A DNA stretch of 64,000 nt from Deinococcus roseus. Lineage in GTDB: Bacteria; Deinococcota; Deinococci; Deinococcales; Deinococcaceae. Below the pieces are notes generated by a model. That model searched no databases. It was given only the letters and a program-made list of their open reading frames with translations, and had not been told where the DNA came from. The position numbers were made by a program, and so were the translations under genes. Location of the stretch: the NCBI RefSeq assembly GCF_014646895.1, contig NZ_BMOD01000005.1, positions 124,001-188,000 of the forward strand. Direction: 5' to 3'. How positions within the stretch are numbered: position 1 is the stretch's first letter; each line of letters begins with the position of its first letter. Shown here piece by piece: positions 36,621-45,012 of this stretch.

Positions 36621-37502
36621 TCAATTAAGCACTTCTGCGTGCGAGGTGTCGCGGGAGCCCAGGGTGGACCCGATGGACGCTCCAATCACACAGACCACCG
36701 CCACCCATTGCAACGGGGTCAGGTGTTCTTGCAACAGCAGCAAACCCAGCACAGCAGCAATGGCAGGCTCCACGCTCATCAGGATGCCGAAGGTGCGGGC
36801 AGGCAGGGCTTTCAGGGCCACCATTTCCAGCGAGTACGGCAGGGCGCTGGACAGCACCGCCACCATCAAGCCAAAAAGCAGAATGGAAGGCTCAAAAAGC
36901 TTTGCTCCGGTGGTGAAAAGGCCCAGAGGCAGGGGGAGCAAGCAGGCAATCAGCATCCCACCTGCCACCGCCTGACGGGAAGACACCTGTCTCAACACCC
37001 GCTGGCCCATCACGATGTAGAGGCCCCAGAACACCCCGGCCAGCACCGCCCAGAAAATGCCGATCAGGCTCACCCGGCTGCCCGGAGCCCAGGGAGAAAT
37101 CAGCAGGATGCCCAGCCCGGCCAGCACCGCCCACAGGTAATCCATGGGTTTGCGGGAACTGAAGACCGCCACCCCCAGGGGCCCAATGAATTCGATGGTG
37201 ACGGCAAGGCCCAGCGGCAAATGCTGCACCGACTGGTAAAACGTCAGGTTCATCATGCCCAGCACCAGACCATAAGGCAAAATGGCCTTCCAGCCCTGCA
37301 CATCCAGGGAACGCAGGGCTTTCTGGTGGATCGCCCCCAGAATCAGGGCAGCGAGGGCAAGCCTCAGGCTGGTGGTGCCCAGTGCACCAATGGTGGCAAA
37401 CAGGCCCTTGGCCACAGCCGCTCCAGCCTGAATGGAGAGCATGGCGGTCAGGGCGGCAGGAACAGGAGGAAGCAAAGGTTTTGAGGTGAGGGTTCGGGTC
37501 AT
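36621..37502 (-). CDS. EamA/RhtA-type transporter (DMT superfamily)
   Basis: The 293-residue protein has ten hydrophobic helices in two EamA halves, like the RhtA threonine/homoserine exporter ('GPLGVAVFSSRKPMDYLWAVLAGLGILLI' and 'SSALPYSLEMVALKALPARTFGILMSVEPAIAAVLGLLLLQE'). It most likely exports amino acids or related metabolites. GGAAAGG precedes the ATG. A promoter TTCACT (complement 37582-37587), 17 bases, TATAGT (complement 37559-37564) lies upstream. Single gene. Confidence 0.88.
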   Translation of the reverse strand: MTRTLTSKPLLPPVPAALTAMLSIQAGAAVAKGLFATIGALGTTSLRLALAALILGAIHQKALRSLDVQGWKAILPYGLVLGMMNLTFYQSVQHLPLGLAVTIEFIGPLGVAVFSSRKPMDYLWAVLAGLGILLISPWAPGSRVSLIGIFWAVLAGVFWGLYIVMGQRVLRQVSSRQAVAGGMLIACLLPLPLGLFTTGAKLFEPSILLFGLMVAVLSSALPYSLEMVALKALPARTFGILMSVEPAIAAVLGLLLLQEHLTPLQWVAVVCVIGASIGSTLGSRDTSHAEVLN

Positions 37503-37689
37503 GTTTGCCTTTCCACTGCAGCCAGTGACTGTGCAGCGGCTGTGAAGCCAGTGACCCCACTATAAGGATCCTGGATCCAGAAGTGAATCGGTGGTGTGTC
37601 GCATCTGGTCACGGGACCATCGGAAAAACCGATGGTTGAGGTTGAAGTTTGCTTTTCATGTGATTTGTGAAATTATTGTTGAATAAAGA

Positions 37690-37890
37690 GTGACAGAGAA
37701 AAAGCTGCCCAGTCCCGAAGGGTGCCGCCCCCTGGAAACCAAACAGCCCAGACAACCTGCCTTTTGTGCAGTGGATGGATTCTGCCGCTGCAAACAAACC
37801 TTTCAGGGGGTCCGGCTGGACCATCCCTTCCAGATGTGTCAAACCTGCTCATCTCTTGGATGTGTATGCAAACGGTTGCGTAAAGTATAG
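37690..37890 (+). CDS. possible small cysteine-rich protein (66 aa)
   Basis: The GTG-started frame has eight cysteines in 66 residues, including CxC (CRC), CxxC (CQTC) and another CxC (CVC), plus many basic residues. This pattern suits a small metal-binding protein. There is no clear ribosome binding site, promoter or homologue that I know, and the region is otherwise non-coding, so it may be fortuitous. Confidence 0.28.
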   Translation: MTEKKLPSPEGCRPLETKQPRQPAFCAVDGFCRCKQTFQGVRLDHPFQMCQTCSSLGCVCKRLRKV

Positions 37891-38039
37891 AACCTGTACT
37901 CATTTTTTTCAAGCCCCGCATTTACGGACAATAAAAACAGAGGCCTGAAGAGGGAAAATACCCCTTCCGATTTCCACGTCACGATAAAAACGTTTCCACA
38001 GATGGGTTTCAGATCCATGCAACCGTCTGCTTTCTTGTG

Positions 38040-38130
38040 GGATTGCCCTGGGCTCCCGGCTCTGGGCCCTCGGCGTTTTGCTTTCTGCTCCCGCCCCTCA
38101 GCTCCGCCTTCTGCCTTTACACCTACCCCC
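38040..38130. repeat. intergenic repeat-like block with heptamers upstream of uvrC
   Basis: Sequences of the form GGCTC-CGGCTC-GGCCCTCGGCG and GCTTTCTGCTCC, ending in CGCCTTC-TGCCTTT (about 38105-38119), resemble both the GCCGAGG repeats at 57823 and 58047 and the TGCCTTC heptamers elsewhere in the window. It looks like a degenerate member of the same repeat class. Confidence 0.4.
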
Positions 38131-38146
38131 TGCTCTGCCATATGGT

Positions 38147-38163
38147 TTACGTTCTCACCGTAA
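38147..38163. promoter_or_regulatory. RDRM-like 17-bp palindrome (DdrO-type operator) before uvrC
   Basis: TTACG (38147-38151), seven bases, CGTAA (38159-38163) form a palindrome that extends by one more pair on each side. Its length and half-sites resemble the radiation/desiccation response motif that the DdrO repressor binds in Deinococcus, where DNA repair genes are targets. It covers the -35 region, and the -10 TAAAAT (38172-38177) ends six bases before the uvrC GTG. Binding would block transcription until DdrO is cleaved by IrrE/PprI. Confidence 0.6.
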
Positions 38164-38183
38164 AGAGCATGTAAAATGGAGGG

Positions 38184-40028
38184 GTGCGTCTTGACGACCT
38201 TCCCGTGTTGCCTCTAGAGCCCGGCGTGTACATCTTCCGCAAGGGCGAGACCATCATTTACATTGGCAAAGCCAAAGTCCTGAGAAACCGTGTCACCAGC
38301 CACTTCAAGGCAGGCGGCAAGAGCGGAAAAATCACCGAAACCGCAACCAGCCTGGATTTCATTGTCACCCGCAATGAAATCGAAGCCCTGGTGCTGGAAG
38401 CCAACCTGATCAAACAGCACCGCCCGCATTACAACGTGCTCCTGAAAGACGACAAGCACTATCCTTTCCTGAAACTGACTGCCGAGGCTTACCCCATGCT
38501 GCTGGTCACCCGGCGGGTGGTGAAAGATGGTGGCTCTTACTATGGTCCTTATCCAGATGCAGGGGCCGTGCACCGGGTCAAAAACCTGATCGATGGCATG
38601 TTCGCACTGCGCAAAAACAGTGGTTTTCCGATGCAGAAGAAAACCCGTCCCTGCCTGAATTACCACATGGGACGCTGCCTGGCCCCCTGTGTCAACCGGG
38701 CAGATCCCGCTGAGTACCAGCGCATTGTGGAGGATGTCAAAGCCTTGCTGGAAGGCAAGGTGACCACCGTGACGGCTTCCCTGAAAGAGCAGATGAAAGA
38801 GGCCGCCAAACGCCAGGATTTTGAGATGGCAGGAAACCTGCGGGATCGCATTCAGGCCGTTGAGAAACTGTTCGGGGCAGAGCAGCACGCCATGAGCATG
38901 AACCTGGAGGACCTGGACTTTCTGGGGTTTGCGGTGGCGGGTGAGTACGCCATGGTGCAGGTGTTCCGCATGCGGACAGGTCGGGTGATTGGTCGGGACA
39001 AGCGCTTTCTGTCCGGGGCTGCAGAATCCACCCCAGAAGAAATCCTCACGGCGTTCCTGCAGGATTACTACACCCAGGCCACCCACGTTCCTCCGCTGAT
39101 CCTGATGCCCACCGAACTTGAAGACGAGAAACTGTGGACGGATTTCCTCAGCAACAAGGTGGACCGCAGGGTGGAACTGCGCACCCCCCAGCGCGGAGAC
39201 AAAACCGAACTTGTGGAGATGGCCCAGCGCAACGCCCAGAACAGCCTGGAATCCGAGCTGTTGCTGCTGGAAAAACGCGGAGACCATCCGGGTCTGGAGG
39301 CCCTGAAGGAATTGCTGGCCTTGCCAGATCGCCCCTGGCGCATTGAGGGATACGACAACAGCAACCTGTTTGGAACCCACATTGTTTCTGGAATGGTGGT
39401 CTTTGAGGGAGGCCGGGCCAGAAAAGGCCAGCACCGCAGGTTCAAGGTGCAGGGTCTGGACCACCCTGACGATTACACCAGCATGCGCCAGACGGTGTAC
39501 CGGCGCTTTACGGGCTCCCTGTCAGACAAACTGCCCCTGCCAGATTTGATGCTCATTGACGGTGGGCGTGGTCAGGTCAATGCGGCTCTGGATGCCCTCA
39601 AGGATGCAGGGGTGAAGGTGCCCGTGGTCGGTCTGGCCAAGCGAGAGGAGCGCATCATTCTGCCTTCCATTTATGGGGCGCAGTGGTGGCTGGACTCTGG
39701 CAGCGAAGTGGGCAAAAACCGCGAGTTGCTCCTCTCAGAAACCCACCCGGCCCTGCGCACACTGATTGCCGTGCGCGACGAGGTGCACAATTACGCCATC
39801 ACCTACCACCGCAAACTCAGGGGCGAGAACATGTTCAAGAGTGTCTTCGATGACCTGCCTGGAATTGGCAAAAAGCGCCAGGAGGCCCTGCTGGAGCATT
39901 TCACCAGCCTGTCGGATCTGGAGGCGGCCTCTCTGGAGGAAATTGCCCGTGTGCCTGGCGTGGGAATGGGTGCAGCAAAATCCATCAAGGGGTATCTGGA
40001 TGGTTTGAACCAGAACGCAGAGTCCTGA
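38184..40028 (+). CDS. uvrC: excinuclease ABC subunit C
   Basis: UvrC makes both incisions around DNA damage after UvrA/UvrB loading. The 614-residue protein has a GIY-YIG nuclease (about 10-90, 'PGVYIFRKGETIIYIGKAK'), a cysteine-rich turn, a UVR helix hairpin that contacts UvrB (about 195-230, 'AAKRQDFEMAGNLRDRI'), an RNase H-like endonuclease domain with 'IEGYDNSNLFGTHIVSGMVVF' and 'LIDGGRGQVNAALDAL', and C-terminal helix-hairpin-helix motifs ('DLPGIGKKRQEALLEHF'). It begins at GTG, with TAAAAT six bases and GGAGGG immediately upstream, and the RDRM-like site before that, suggesting damage induction. Confidence 0.97.
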   Translation: MRLDDLPVLPLEPGVYIFRKGETIIYIGKAKVLRNRVTSHFKAGGKSGKITETATSLDFIVTRNEIEALVLEANLIKQHRPHYNVLLKDDKHYPFLKLTAEAYPMLLVTRRVVKDGGSYYGPYPDAGAVHRVKNLIDGMFALRKNSGFPMQKKTRPCLNYHMGRCLAPCVNRADPAEYQRIVEDVKALLEGKVTTVTASLKEQMKEAAKRQDFEMAGNLRDRIQAVEKLFGAEQHAMSMNLEDLDFLGFAVAGEYAMVQVFRMRTGRVIGRDKRFLSGAAESTPEEILTAFLQDYYTQATHVPPLILMPTELEDEKLWTDFLSNKVDRRVELRTPQRGDKTELVEMAQRNAQNSLESELLLLEKRGDHPGLEALKELLALPDRPWRIEGYDNSNLFGTHIVSGMVVFEGGRARKGQHRRFKVQGLDHPDDYTSMRQTVYRRFTGSLSDKLPLPDLMLIDGGRGQVNAALDALKDAGVKVPVVGLAKREERIILPSIYGAQWWLDSGSEVGKNRELLLSETHPALRTLIAVRDEVHNYAITYHRKLRGENMFKSVFDDLPGIGKKRQEALLEHFTSLSDLEAASLEEIARVPGVGMGAAKSIKGYLDGLNQNAES

Positions 40029-40108
40029 AACCGTGCCAGGCCACCGGCATTTGTGAGACCAGGGATCAGTTTTGTAATCTGTCAGGAATTTCCTGTTAAA
40101 CTCTCTGT

Positions 40109-40351
40109 ATGCTGATTTTTGCCAACGTTGCCCTGGAAGCCAATGGTCCCATTGGTCTGGATGTGATCAATGTAACCCACATCCAGCTGCTGCGGGATCT
40201 GGGGGAAGGCTGCTTGCAGGTGCACCTGTCCAGCGGGCGCATTGTGTACCTCTATGAGAATGTGGACCATTTTGTGGAACGCGCCAACCGCCTGTTGCGC
40301 CTGATTCACACCGATACGGGCATCACCCTGATGAAGCCCGATTCGCTGTAA
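40109..40351 (+). CDS. small hypothetical protein (80 aa)
   Basis: No family recognised; it reads as a small alpha/beta protein ('GCLQVHLSSGRIVYLYENVDHFVERANRLLRLI'). Start evidence is good: TAAACT (40097-40102) ends six bases before the ATG, and the perfect palindrome CAGGAA-T-TTCCTG (40083-40095) lies immediately upstream of that hexamer. It appears to be a leaderless, separately regulated gene between uvrC and the Tam-like gene. Confidence 0.6.
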   Translation: MLIFANVALEANGPIGLDVINVTHIQLLRDLGEGCLQVHLSSGRIVYLYENVDHFVERANRLLRLIHTDTGITLMKPDSL

Positions 40352-40394
40352 CAGGATTTCTGAATTGTCACCACAGCAGTAGTAACAAACCCAC

Positions 40395-40430
40395 TTCCAG
40401 GTCATGCTAGACTGCTGGCATGACCTGGAA
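40395..40430. promoter_or_regulatory. 36-bp palindrome spanning the promoter and start codon of the Tam-like gene
   Basis: TTCCAGGTCATG (40395-40406) and CATGACCTGGAA (40419-40430) are perfect 12-base inverted arms around a 12-base centre that contains the -10 hexamer TAGACT (40408-40413). The ATG at 40420 is in the right arm. If transcription starts at the ATG, the left arm is not in the mRNA, so the palindrome should act as a DNA operator. Confidence 0.6.
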
Positions 40431-41190
40431 TCCTGACCAGTACCTGAAATTTCAGCAGGAACGCGAAGCACCGTTTCTCGATCTGGTTTCCCACCTGAAA
40501 CCCTTGCAGGCCCCCAGCATCATTGATCTGGGATGTGGTCCGGGGAACCTGACCGTCAAACTGCTGGAGGCTTATCCAGACGCCCAGGTGCTGGGCATTG
40601 ATTCCAGTCCTGAAATGCTGGTCAGGGCCGCCGCACTCAGCTCAGAGCAGGTGCAATTTGCCATGCAGGATTTGCGCGAAATCTCAGGGAGCTACGACAT
40701 CGTGTTTTCCCATGCGGTTTTGCAATGGGTGCCAGACCATCCTGCTGTGCTGCGTCACCTGTGGAACCTGCTGAAACCTGGTGGGCAAGTGGCCGTGCAA
40801 CTTCCCAGCAACTTTGACCATCCCACCCACACCATTGCCCGAGGGTTGATCGCCAAAGAGCCGTACCGGGAACATGTACAGGCCGAAGGAGCACACCGCA
40901 ATGTGCTTCCGATCGAACAATATGCAGAAATCCTGTACGACCTGGGAGGTCAGGACATCCAGTGTTACCAGAAGGTCTACCCCCATGTGGTTGCGGGTGC
41001 AGAAGGCCTGCTGGAATGGGTGAAAGGGACCCTGCTGGTGCCCATCCTGGGCAGCCTGCCGGATGCTCTGAAGACCGCGTTTCTGCAAGACATGCTGGCT
41101 GAATTGAAGAAACTGTATCCCACAGAAACAGCTTTTTATGGTTTCAAAAGAACCCTGTTCTGCGCCCAGAAACCTGCTGCTGAAATTTAA
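40420..41190 (+). CDS. trans-aconitate 2-methyltransferase-like SAM methyltransferase
   Basis: The 256-residue protein resembles Tam: it starts 'WNPDQYLKFQQEREAPFLDLV' and has motif I 'IIDLGCGPGNLT', 'VLGIDSSPEML' after strand 2 and 'YDIVFSHAVLQWVPDHPAVLRHLWNLLKPGGQVAVQLP'. Tam methylates trans-aconitate, which inhibits aconitase, a housekeeping detoxification. The start lies six bases after TAGACT and within the palindrome noted above, so it is probably leaderless and tightly regulated. It ends 33 bases before the converging exported protein. Confidence 0.85.
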   Translation: MTWNPDQYLKFQQEREAPFLDLVSHLKPLQAPSIIDLGCGPGNLTVKLLEAYPDAQVLGIDSSPEMLVRAAALSSEQVQFAMQDLREISGSYDIVFSHAVLQWVPDHPAVLRHLWNLLKPGGQVAVQLPSNFDHPTHTIARGLIAKEPYREHVQAEGAHRNVLPIEQYAEILYDLGGQDIQCYQKVYPHVVAGAEGLLEWVKGTLLVPILGSLPDALKTAFLQDMLAELKKLYPTETAFYGFKRTLFCAQKPAAEI

Positions 41191-41223
41191 AGCATGGCAC
41201 AGAAGAACAAAAGGTTGCTGCGT

Positions 41224-42132
41224 TTAACGAAACTGCTTTCCAAACTGCTGATACACCTGCTGAACAGATGCAGGCAATTCTCTGGCCCCGAGTTGTTCAG
41301 GGCCATCCAGCCCGCCTGGCCAGATGTAGCCCAGCACAGCAACCACGCCGGGCTCAGAGGCGGCCAGTTGCAGGTATCGGGTGAACACTTTGCCCATGTC
41401 TGCAGCTTGCAGCGCAACACCTTTGTATGTGGGATGCCAGCGGGTGTCTGCCACCAGAACCAGCTTTTGCAATGGGTTCAGTTTGCTTTTCAGCAGCTTG
41501 AAACTGGCCTGATAACCAGCATCCTGAACAGGATCAGGCACACCATACTGGTCAAAACCCACCAGATCCAGTTCCGGGGGCAAGCGCAACGTGTTGAGGG
41601 CTGGGGCAGCTTCAATCAGCAGGGTGGGAAAATTGGGGAAACTGCGTTTGACCTCCTTTAAAGCCAGATCCAGATCGGTCTGGCTCAGGCCATTCCAGAG
41701 GGGTTCATCTGCCACATACAGAGCTGCCACCCGTTCTGCAGTGAGCTGGGGGCCGTTTTTTTGCACAAAACGCTGCCAGCGCTCCTCGGCGTCTGGAAAA
41801 AATTCCAGGCGGTACTTTGAAGGGGCTGCAGGATCAGGAACTTTCCTGAACAGAACAGCTTCAAGGTGCAAAACAGCCCTGACCTTCACGGCCTGAAAAG
41901 CCTCCAGCCGGTCTTTCAGGGGTTCATCTGGGGAAAAGACGCACAGCTGGGCCACATTGGTGAAAGCAGCCACTTCCGAGAGGTAATTGCTGTTTTTTTG
42001 TGCATCGAGAGGGTCATCCCACAGGCAATCAATCCCGGCAAAACCAAAATCCCGCACATGGCTGATGGGTTGCACCGGAAGAGAAGCCAGCGCACAGCCC
42101 ACCAGCAGCAGCGCAAACCAGGGTGGCCTCAT
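41224..42132 (-). CDS. exported TIM-barrel-like protein, possibly a glycosidase relative
   Basis: A signal peptide (1-20) precedes a 280-residue domain with strand-end acids typical of glycosidase barrels: 'ALYVADEPLW' near 140, 'DLVGFDQYG' near 195 and 'VLGYIWPGGLDG' near 265. No GH family can be assigned by eye. Its ATG overlaps the stop of the Suc_Fer-like gene upstream (ATGA), so the two are coupled, an unusual pairing of an exported and a cytoplasmic protein. Confidence 0.6.
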   Translation of the reverse strand: MRPPWFALLLVGCALASLPVQPISHVRDFGFAGIDCLWDDPLDAQKNSNYLSEVAAFTNVAQLCVFSPDEPLKDRLEAFQAVKVRAVLHLEAVLFRKVPDPAAPSKYRLEFFPDAEERWQRFVQKNGPQLTAERVAALYVADEPLWNGLSQTDLDLALKEVKRSFPNFPTLLIEAAPALNTLRLPPELDLVGFDQYGVPDPVQDAGYQASFKLLKSKLNPLQKLVLVADTRWHPTYKGVALQAADMGKVFTRYLQLAASEPGVVAVLGYIWPGGLDGPEQLGARELPASVQQVYQQFGKQFR

Positions 42133-43106
42133 ACAGGGACTTCACCCCAGTCCTGCAAGGCGTAATGGTGGGCCTCCACCAGGGGGACAATCCCGGAATT
42201 CATGACGGTCTGGCCGGTTTTCTGGTACACCACAGTGCCCTGGTAAAGCCGACCTGCTGCACAGATCTCGATGTGGGCTTTTTGCACAGGATTCTTCTGC
42301 TGGAAAGGCTTTCCGGTGATCTCCCCTTCCAACGCCTGCACTTCCAGGGTGCGGGTGGTGCGGGTCCAGGACCATCCCTGCTGGAAGAACAATTCTCCTT
42401 CCAGAAACTGCGCAAAAGCGGGCATGCCCATGTAACCCCTCAGGTGGCCTCTGAGCTGCTCGGTGCCTCCGGTCTGCCAGAGGATCTGTTCAGCCGTTTG
42501 CTGGTCCAGAAACCCATAAGACCGGCCTTCAGGGAAATCCAGCAGGGTCGGAGCAAACCGGTGACCTCCAATGTGGCTGGAACGCCAGATCTGGGTGCCT
42601 GCTGAAGCCTGTTCTCTGAGGTGACGGTAAATGGGGTATCCCAGCTTTCCGCAGGCAGAATCGTGGCGACCATGGGTGCACACCAGCAGCATCCGCTCTG
42701 GAGACTCGATTTCCCAGGGAGAAAGGGCATCCCAGTCTTCCTGCAACAAAGCAATGAAAGCCTCTTCCAGGTTGGCCTCTGCAATCAGAAACGACTGCTG
42801 GTGAAAGCCTCTGTAGGTGCGGTTCAGGCGGGCAGCAAAAACATAACCTGCTGGAGCGTAATCTGGATCAGGCATCAGGGTCAACAAAGTGGGCACGGAG
42901 GCAAGGGAACGCACCACATCTTGCACTGCCGGGCTCATGTGGGAAACTTCCCGGTGGTGTTTCCACCGGGCATAAGGCACCGCCAGCATCACCACAGCAG
43001 CGGGTGCAGGCGCACTTCCCAGGGGATCTTCGCCCAGTTCACGGGCAGTGATGGCACAAAGCTGGTAATGGCTCACGGTCCCAACGTACACCACAGGGAA
43101 GTGCAA
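42129..43106 (-). CDS. sucrase/ferredoxin-like family protein
   Basis: The 325-residue protein carries the Suc_Fer-like signature 'LVCTHGRHDSACGKLGYPIYRHLRE' followed by 'IWRSSHIGGHRFAPTLLDFPEGRSYGFLD', with the paired cysteines and histidines of a thioredoxin-like ferredoxin fold. Family members are poorly characterised; some bind an iron-sulfur cluster. It is upstream of and overlaps the exported barrel protein by four bases. Cytoplasmic, function uncertain. Confidence 0.82.
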   Translation of the reverse strand: MHFPVVYVGTVSHYQLCAITARELGEDPLGSAPAPAAVVMLAVPYARWKHHREVSHMSPAVQDVVRSLASVPTLLTLMPDPDYAPAGYVFAARLNRTYRGFHQQSFLIAEANLEEAFIALLQEDWDALSPWEIESPERMLLVCTHGRHDSACGKLGYPIYRHLREQASAGTQIWRSSHIGGHRFAPTLLDFPEGRSYGFLDQQTAEQILWQTGGTEQLRGHLRGYMGMPAFAQFLEGELFFQQGWSWTRTTRTLEVQALEGEITGKPFQQKNPVQKAHIEICAAGRLYQGTVVYQKTGQTVMNSGIVPLVEAHHYALQDWGEVPV

Positions 43107-43127
43107 AGTCGAGGTCAGGGTTTCACC

Positions 43128-43502
43128 TCACATGCAATTGTGGGCCAGCTTGGTGCCTTCAGCGTCACTCAGGAACATCCAGATTCCACCTGTTTTCGGA
43201 TGAACGTACTTCCAGACAGGGGTTTCTTGAGATCCTTGAGATTGCAACACATAACCAAACCTTCCTGGATGCCCATTGGTGATGATGACAGGACGTGTCC
43301 CATCTGGGTTCAATGCAGGCAGCAGGAGGTAAACATAAAAACCGTCTTTGATGCCTGCTGATACGGGTTTTCCATCGCTCCAGTCCAGAGCCTGCTCATC
43401 AAAGACGGCAGGGACACGGCATCCCTCATGGGTGTTCAAATCCACCTGAGGCACACATGCGGTTAAACAAAGGGTCCATAAAAGCAAATGAATTTTCATC
43501 AT
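43128..43502 (-). CDS. small lipoprotein (124 aa)
   Basis: Starting at the first of two adjacent ATGs, the product has a lipoprotein signal peptide with lipobox C-L-T-A-C. The mature part is short and beta-rich, with 'GCRVPAVFDEQALDWSDGKPV' and a C-terminal cysteine, suggesting a small secreted domain with disulfides. TACACT ends seven bases before the first ATG. It lies 21 bases upstream of the Suc_Fer-like gene and may be co-transcribed. Function unknown. Confidence 0.6.
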   Translation of the reverse strand: MMKIHLLLWTLCLTACVPQVDLNTHEGCRVPAVFDEQALDWSDGKPVSAGIKDGFYVYLLLPALNPDGTRPVIITNGHPGRFGYVLQSQGSQETPVWKYVHPKTGGIWMFLSDAEGTKLAHNCM

Positions 43503-43570
43503 GAAATCCAGTGTATGCCTTCCAGACATCCCTGTGACAAAGGTCTACAATCTGGAAAACTGGAGGTTTT

Positions 43571-44935
43571 ATGGACACAACACTGCAATTTCAGGCTCCC
43601 CGCCAGGAGCGTTTTGATCAGGGCAAACAACTGAGGGATCAATTCGATGTGCGCCCGCTGGGCAGGTTTGCACCTGCAGAGAAAAAAAGAGATGTGCTGC
43701 ATTTGCACCAGCTTTCCGACCAGACCCGCCTGAAACGTTTTGTGCCCATCCGCTATGGACGCATGCTGGAAAGCCCATTTGCCACCTTCCGGGGAGGGGC
43801 CAATGTGATGGCCTTTGATCTGGCAGTCCTCCCGACTTCTGGGGTCAGGGTGCAGTTGTGTGGAGATGCCCACCTGGGGAATTTTGGACTGTATGCCTCT
43901 CCAGAGCGGCAAATGATGTTTGATTTGAATGATTTTGATGAAACGCTTGCTGGACCCTTCGAGTGGGACCTGTACCGTTTGCTGGCCAGTTGTGCAGTGG
44001 CAGCACTGCATCTGGGGTTTGCAGAAAGCACCGCCCAGACCATGGTGCAATCCAGCCTGAGGACTTACCGGGAGCGCATGCAGGAATTTGCCGGGCAGGG
44101 TCATCTGGAGGTGTGGTACCACCACATCAGTACCACAAAAGTGCTGGAGGTGCTGGACCATGCCAGAGACCACCTGCGCAAAAGCGTCAGGAAGGCAGAG
44201 GAGAAAACCTCCCAGAGCGCTGTGGAAAAAATGGCAGAATTGAAGGCTGGAAAATGGACCTTCATTTCCGATCCGCCCAAACTGGAACCCGTGGACGACC
44301 GGGAATTGAAAGGCAGCATCGAGCGGTTTTTCAGGGAATACCTGGACAGTTTGCCTTCAGATCGACAGTTTCTGCTGGGGAAATACACTTTTGAAGATGC
44401 AGCTTTGCGACTGACCGGAGTGGGCAGTGCTGGAAGACAGGTTTATGTGGCCCTGATGCAGGGCCAGGACAGCCAGGACACCCTGTTGCTGCAACTCAAG
44501 CAGGCCTTTCCCAGTGCACTGGAAATGGCACTGGGAGGCAGCCCTTACGACCATCACGGTCAGCGGGTGGTGACAGGGCAGAAACTGATGCAGGCCACCA
44601 CGGACATCTTTCTGGGCTGGAGCACCTTCAAGAACCGTCATTTTTATGTGCGGCAGCTCAGGGACCGCAAGGGCAGCATCAACATTGAAGACCTCAGTGC
44701 CGAAGACCTGAGGGAGTACTGCGAACTGTGCGCTTACGTGCTGGCCCGTGCCCATGCCCGCAGCGGAGACGCGGCACTCCTGGCGGGTTTTCTGGCAGAC
44801 CAGCAGGCCTTTGATGCCTTTGAAGATGCCCTGGCCCGCTTTGCCTTGCATTACGCCGAATTGAACCAGCAGGATTTTGAAGCTTTGCTGAAAGCCGAAA
44901 AAGCTGGAGAAATCGAGGTGGTTCGGGGGATTTGA
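43571..44935 (+). CDS. DUF2252 family protein
   Basis: The 454-residue protein matches DUF2252, a kinase-like fold of unknown substrate: 'RYGRMLESPFATFRGGANVMAFDL', 'VQLCGDAHLGNFGLYASPERQMMFDLNDFDETLAGPFEWDLYRLLAS' and later 'FLGWSTFKNRHFYVRQLRDRKGS'. The D-AH-GN and N-DFDE elements sit where aminoglycoside-phosphotransferase-like kinases hold their catalytic acids. A GGAGG ribosome binding site precedes the ATG. Role not known. Confidence 0.88.
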   Translation: MDTTLQFQAPRQERFDQGKQLRDQFDVRPLGRFAPAEKKRDVLHLHQLSDQTRLKRFVPIRYGRMLESPFATFRGGANVMAFDLAVLPTSGVRVQLCGDAHLGNFGLYASPERQMMFDLNDFDETLAGPFEWDLYRLLASCAVAALHLGFAESTAQTMVQSSLRTYRERMQEFAGQGHLEVWYHHISTTKVLEVLDHARDHLRKSVRKAEEKTSQSAVEKMAELKAGKWTFISDPPKLEPVDDRELKGSIERFFREYLDSLPSDRQFLLGKYTFEDAALRLTGVGSAGRQVYVALMQGQDSQDTLLLQLKQAFPSALEMALGGSPYDHHGQRVVTGQKLMQATTDIFLGWSTFKNRHFYVRQLRDRKGSINIEDLSAEDLREYCELCAYVLARAHARSGDAALLAGFLADQQAFDAFEDALARFALHYAELNQQDFEALLKAEKAGEIEVVRGI

Positions 44936-44952
44936 GGAAGCTCACCTTTGAC

Positions 44953-44998
44953 AGCTCAATAAATTGAGCTTGCAAACGGCTGACGGCTGACGGCTTGA
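44953..44998. repeat. 18-bp palindrome followed by three CGGCTGA heptamers
   Basis: AGCTCAAT-AA-ATTGAGCT (44953-44970) is a perfect palindrome; a few bases later the unit CGGCTGA is repeated (about 44977-44997), with the third copy slightly diverged. Both lie directly upstream of the TACACT hexamer of the hydroxylase gene and could influence its expression. Confidence 0.55.
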
Positions 44999-45012
44999 GG
45001 TACACTGACAGC

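Larger units (their letters stand above)
37503..38183. other. 681-bp region between EamA and uvrC
   Basis: It contains, in order: the EamA promoter; a perfect 8-bp hairpin (ACCATCGG at 37616-37623, AAAAA, CCGATGGT at 37629-37636); a possible small cysteine-rich gene (37690-37890); an AT-rich stretch; a repeat-like block (38040-38130) with two heptamers; and the uvrC operator and promoter. Nothing else is recognised. Confidence 0.5.
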
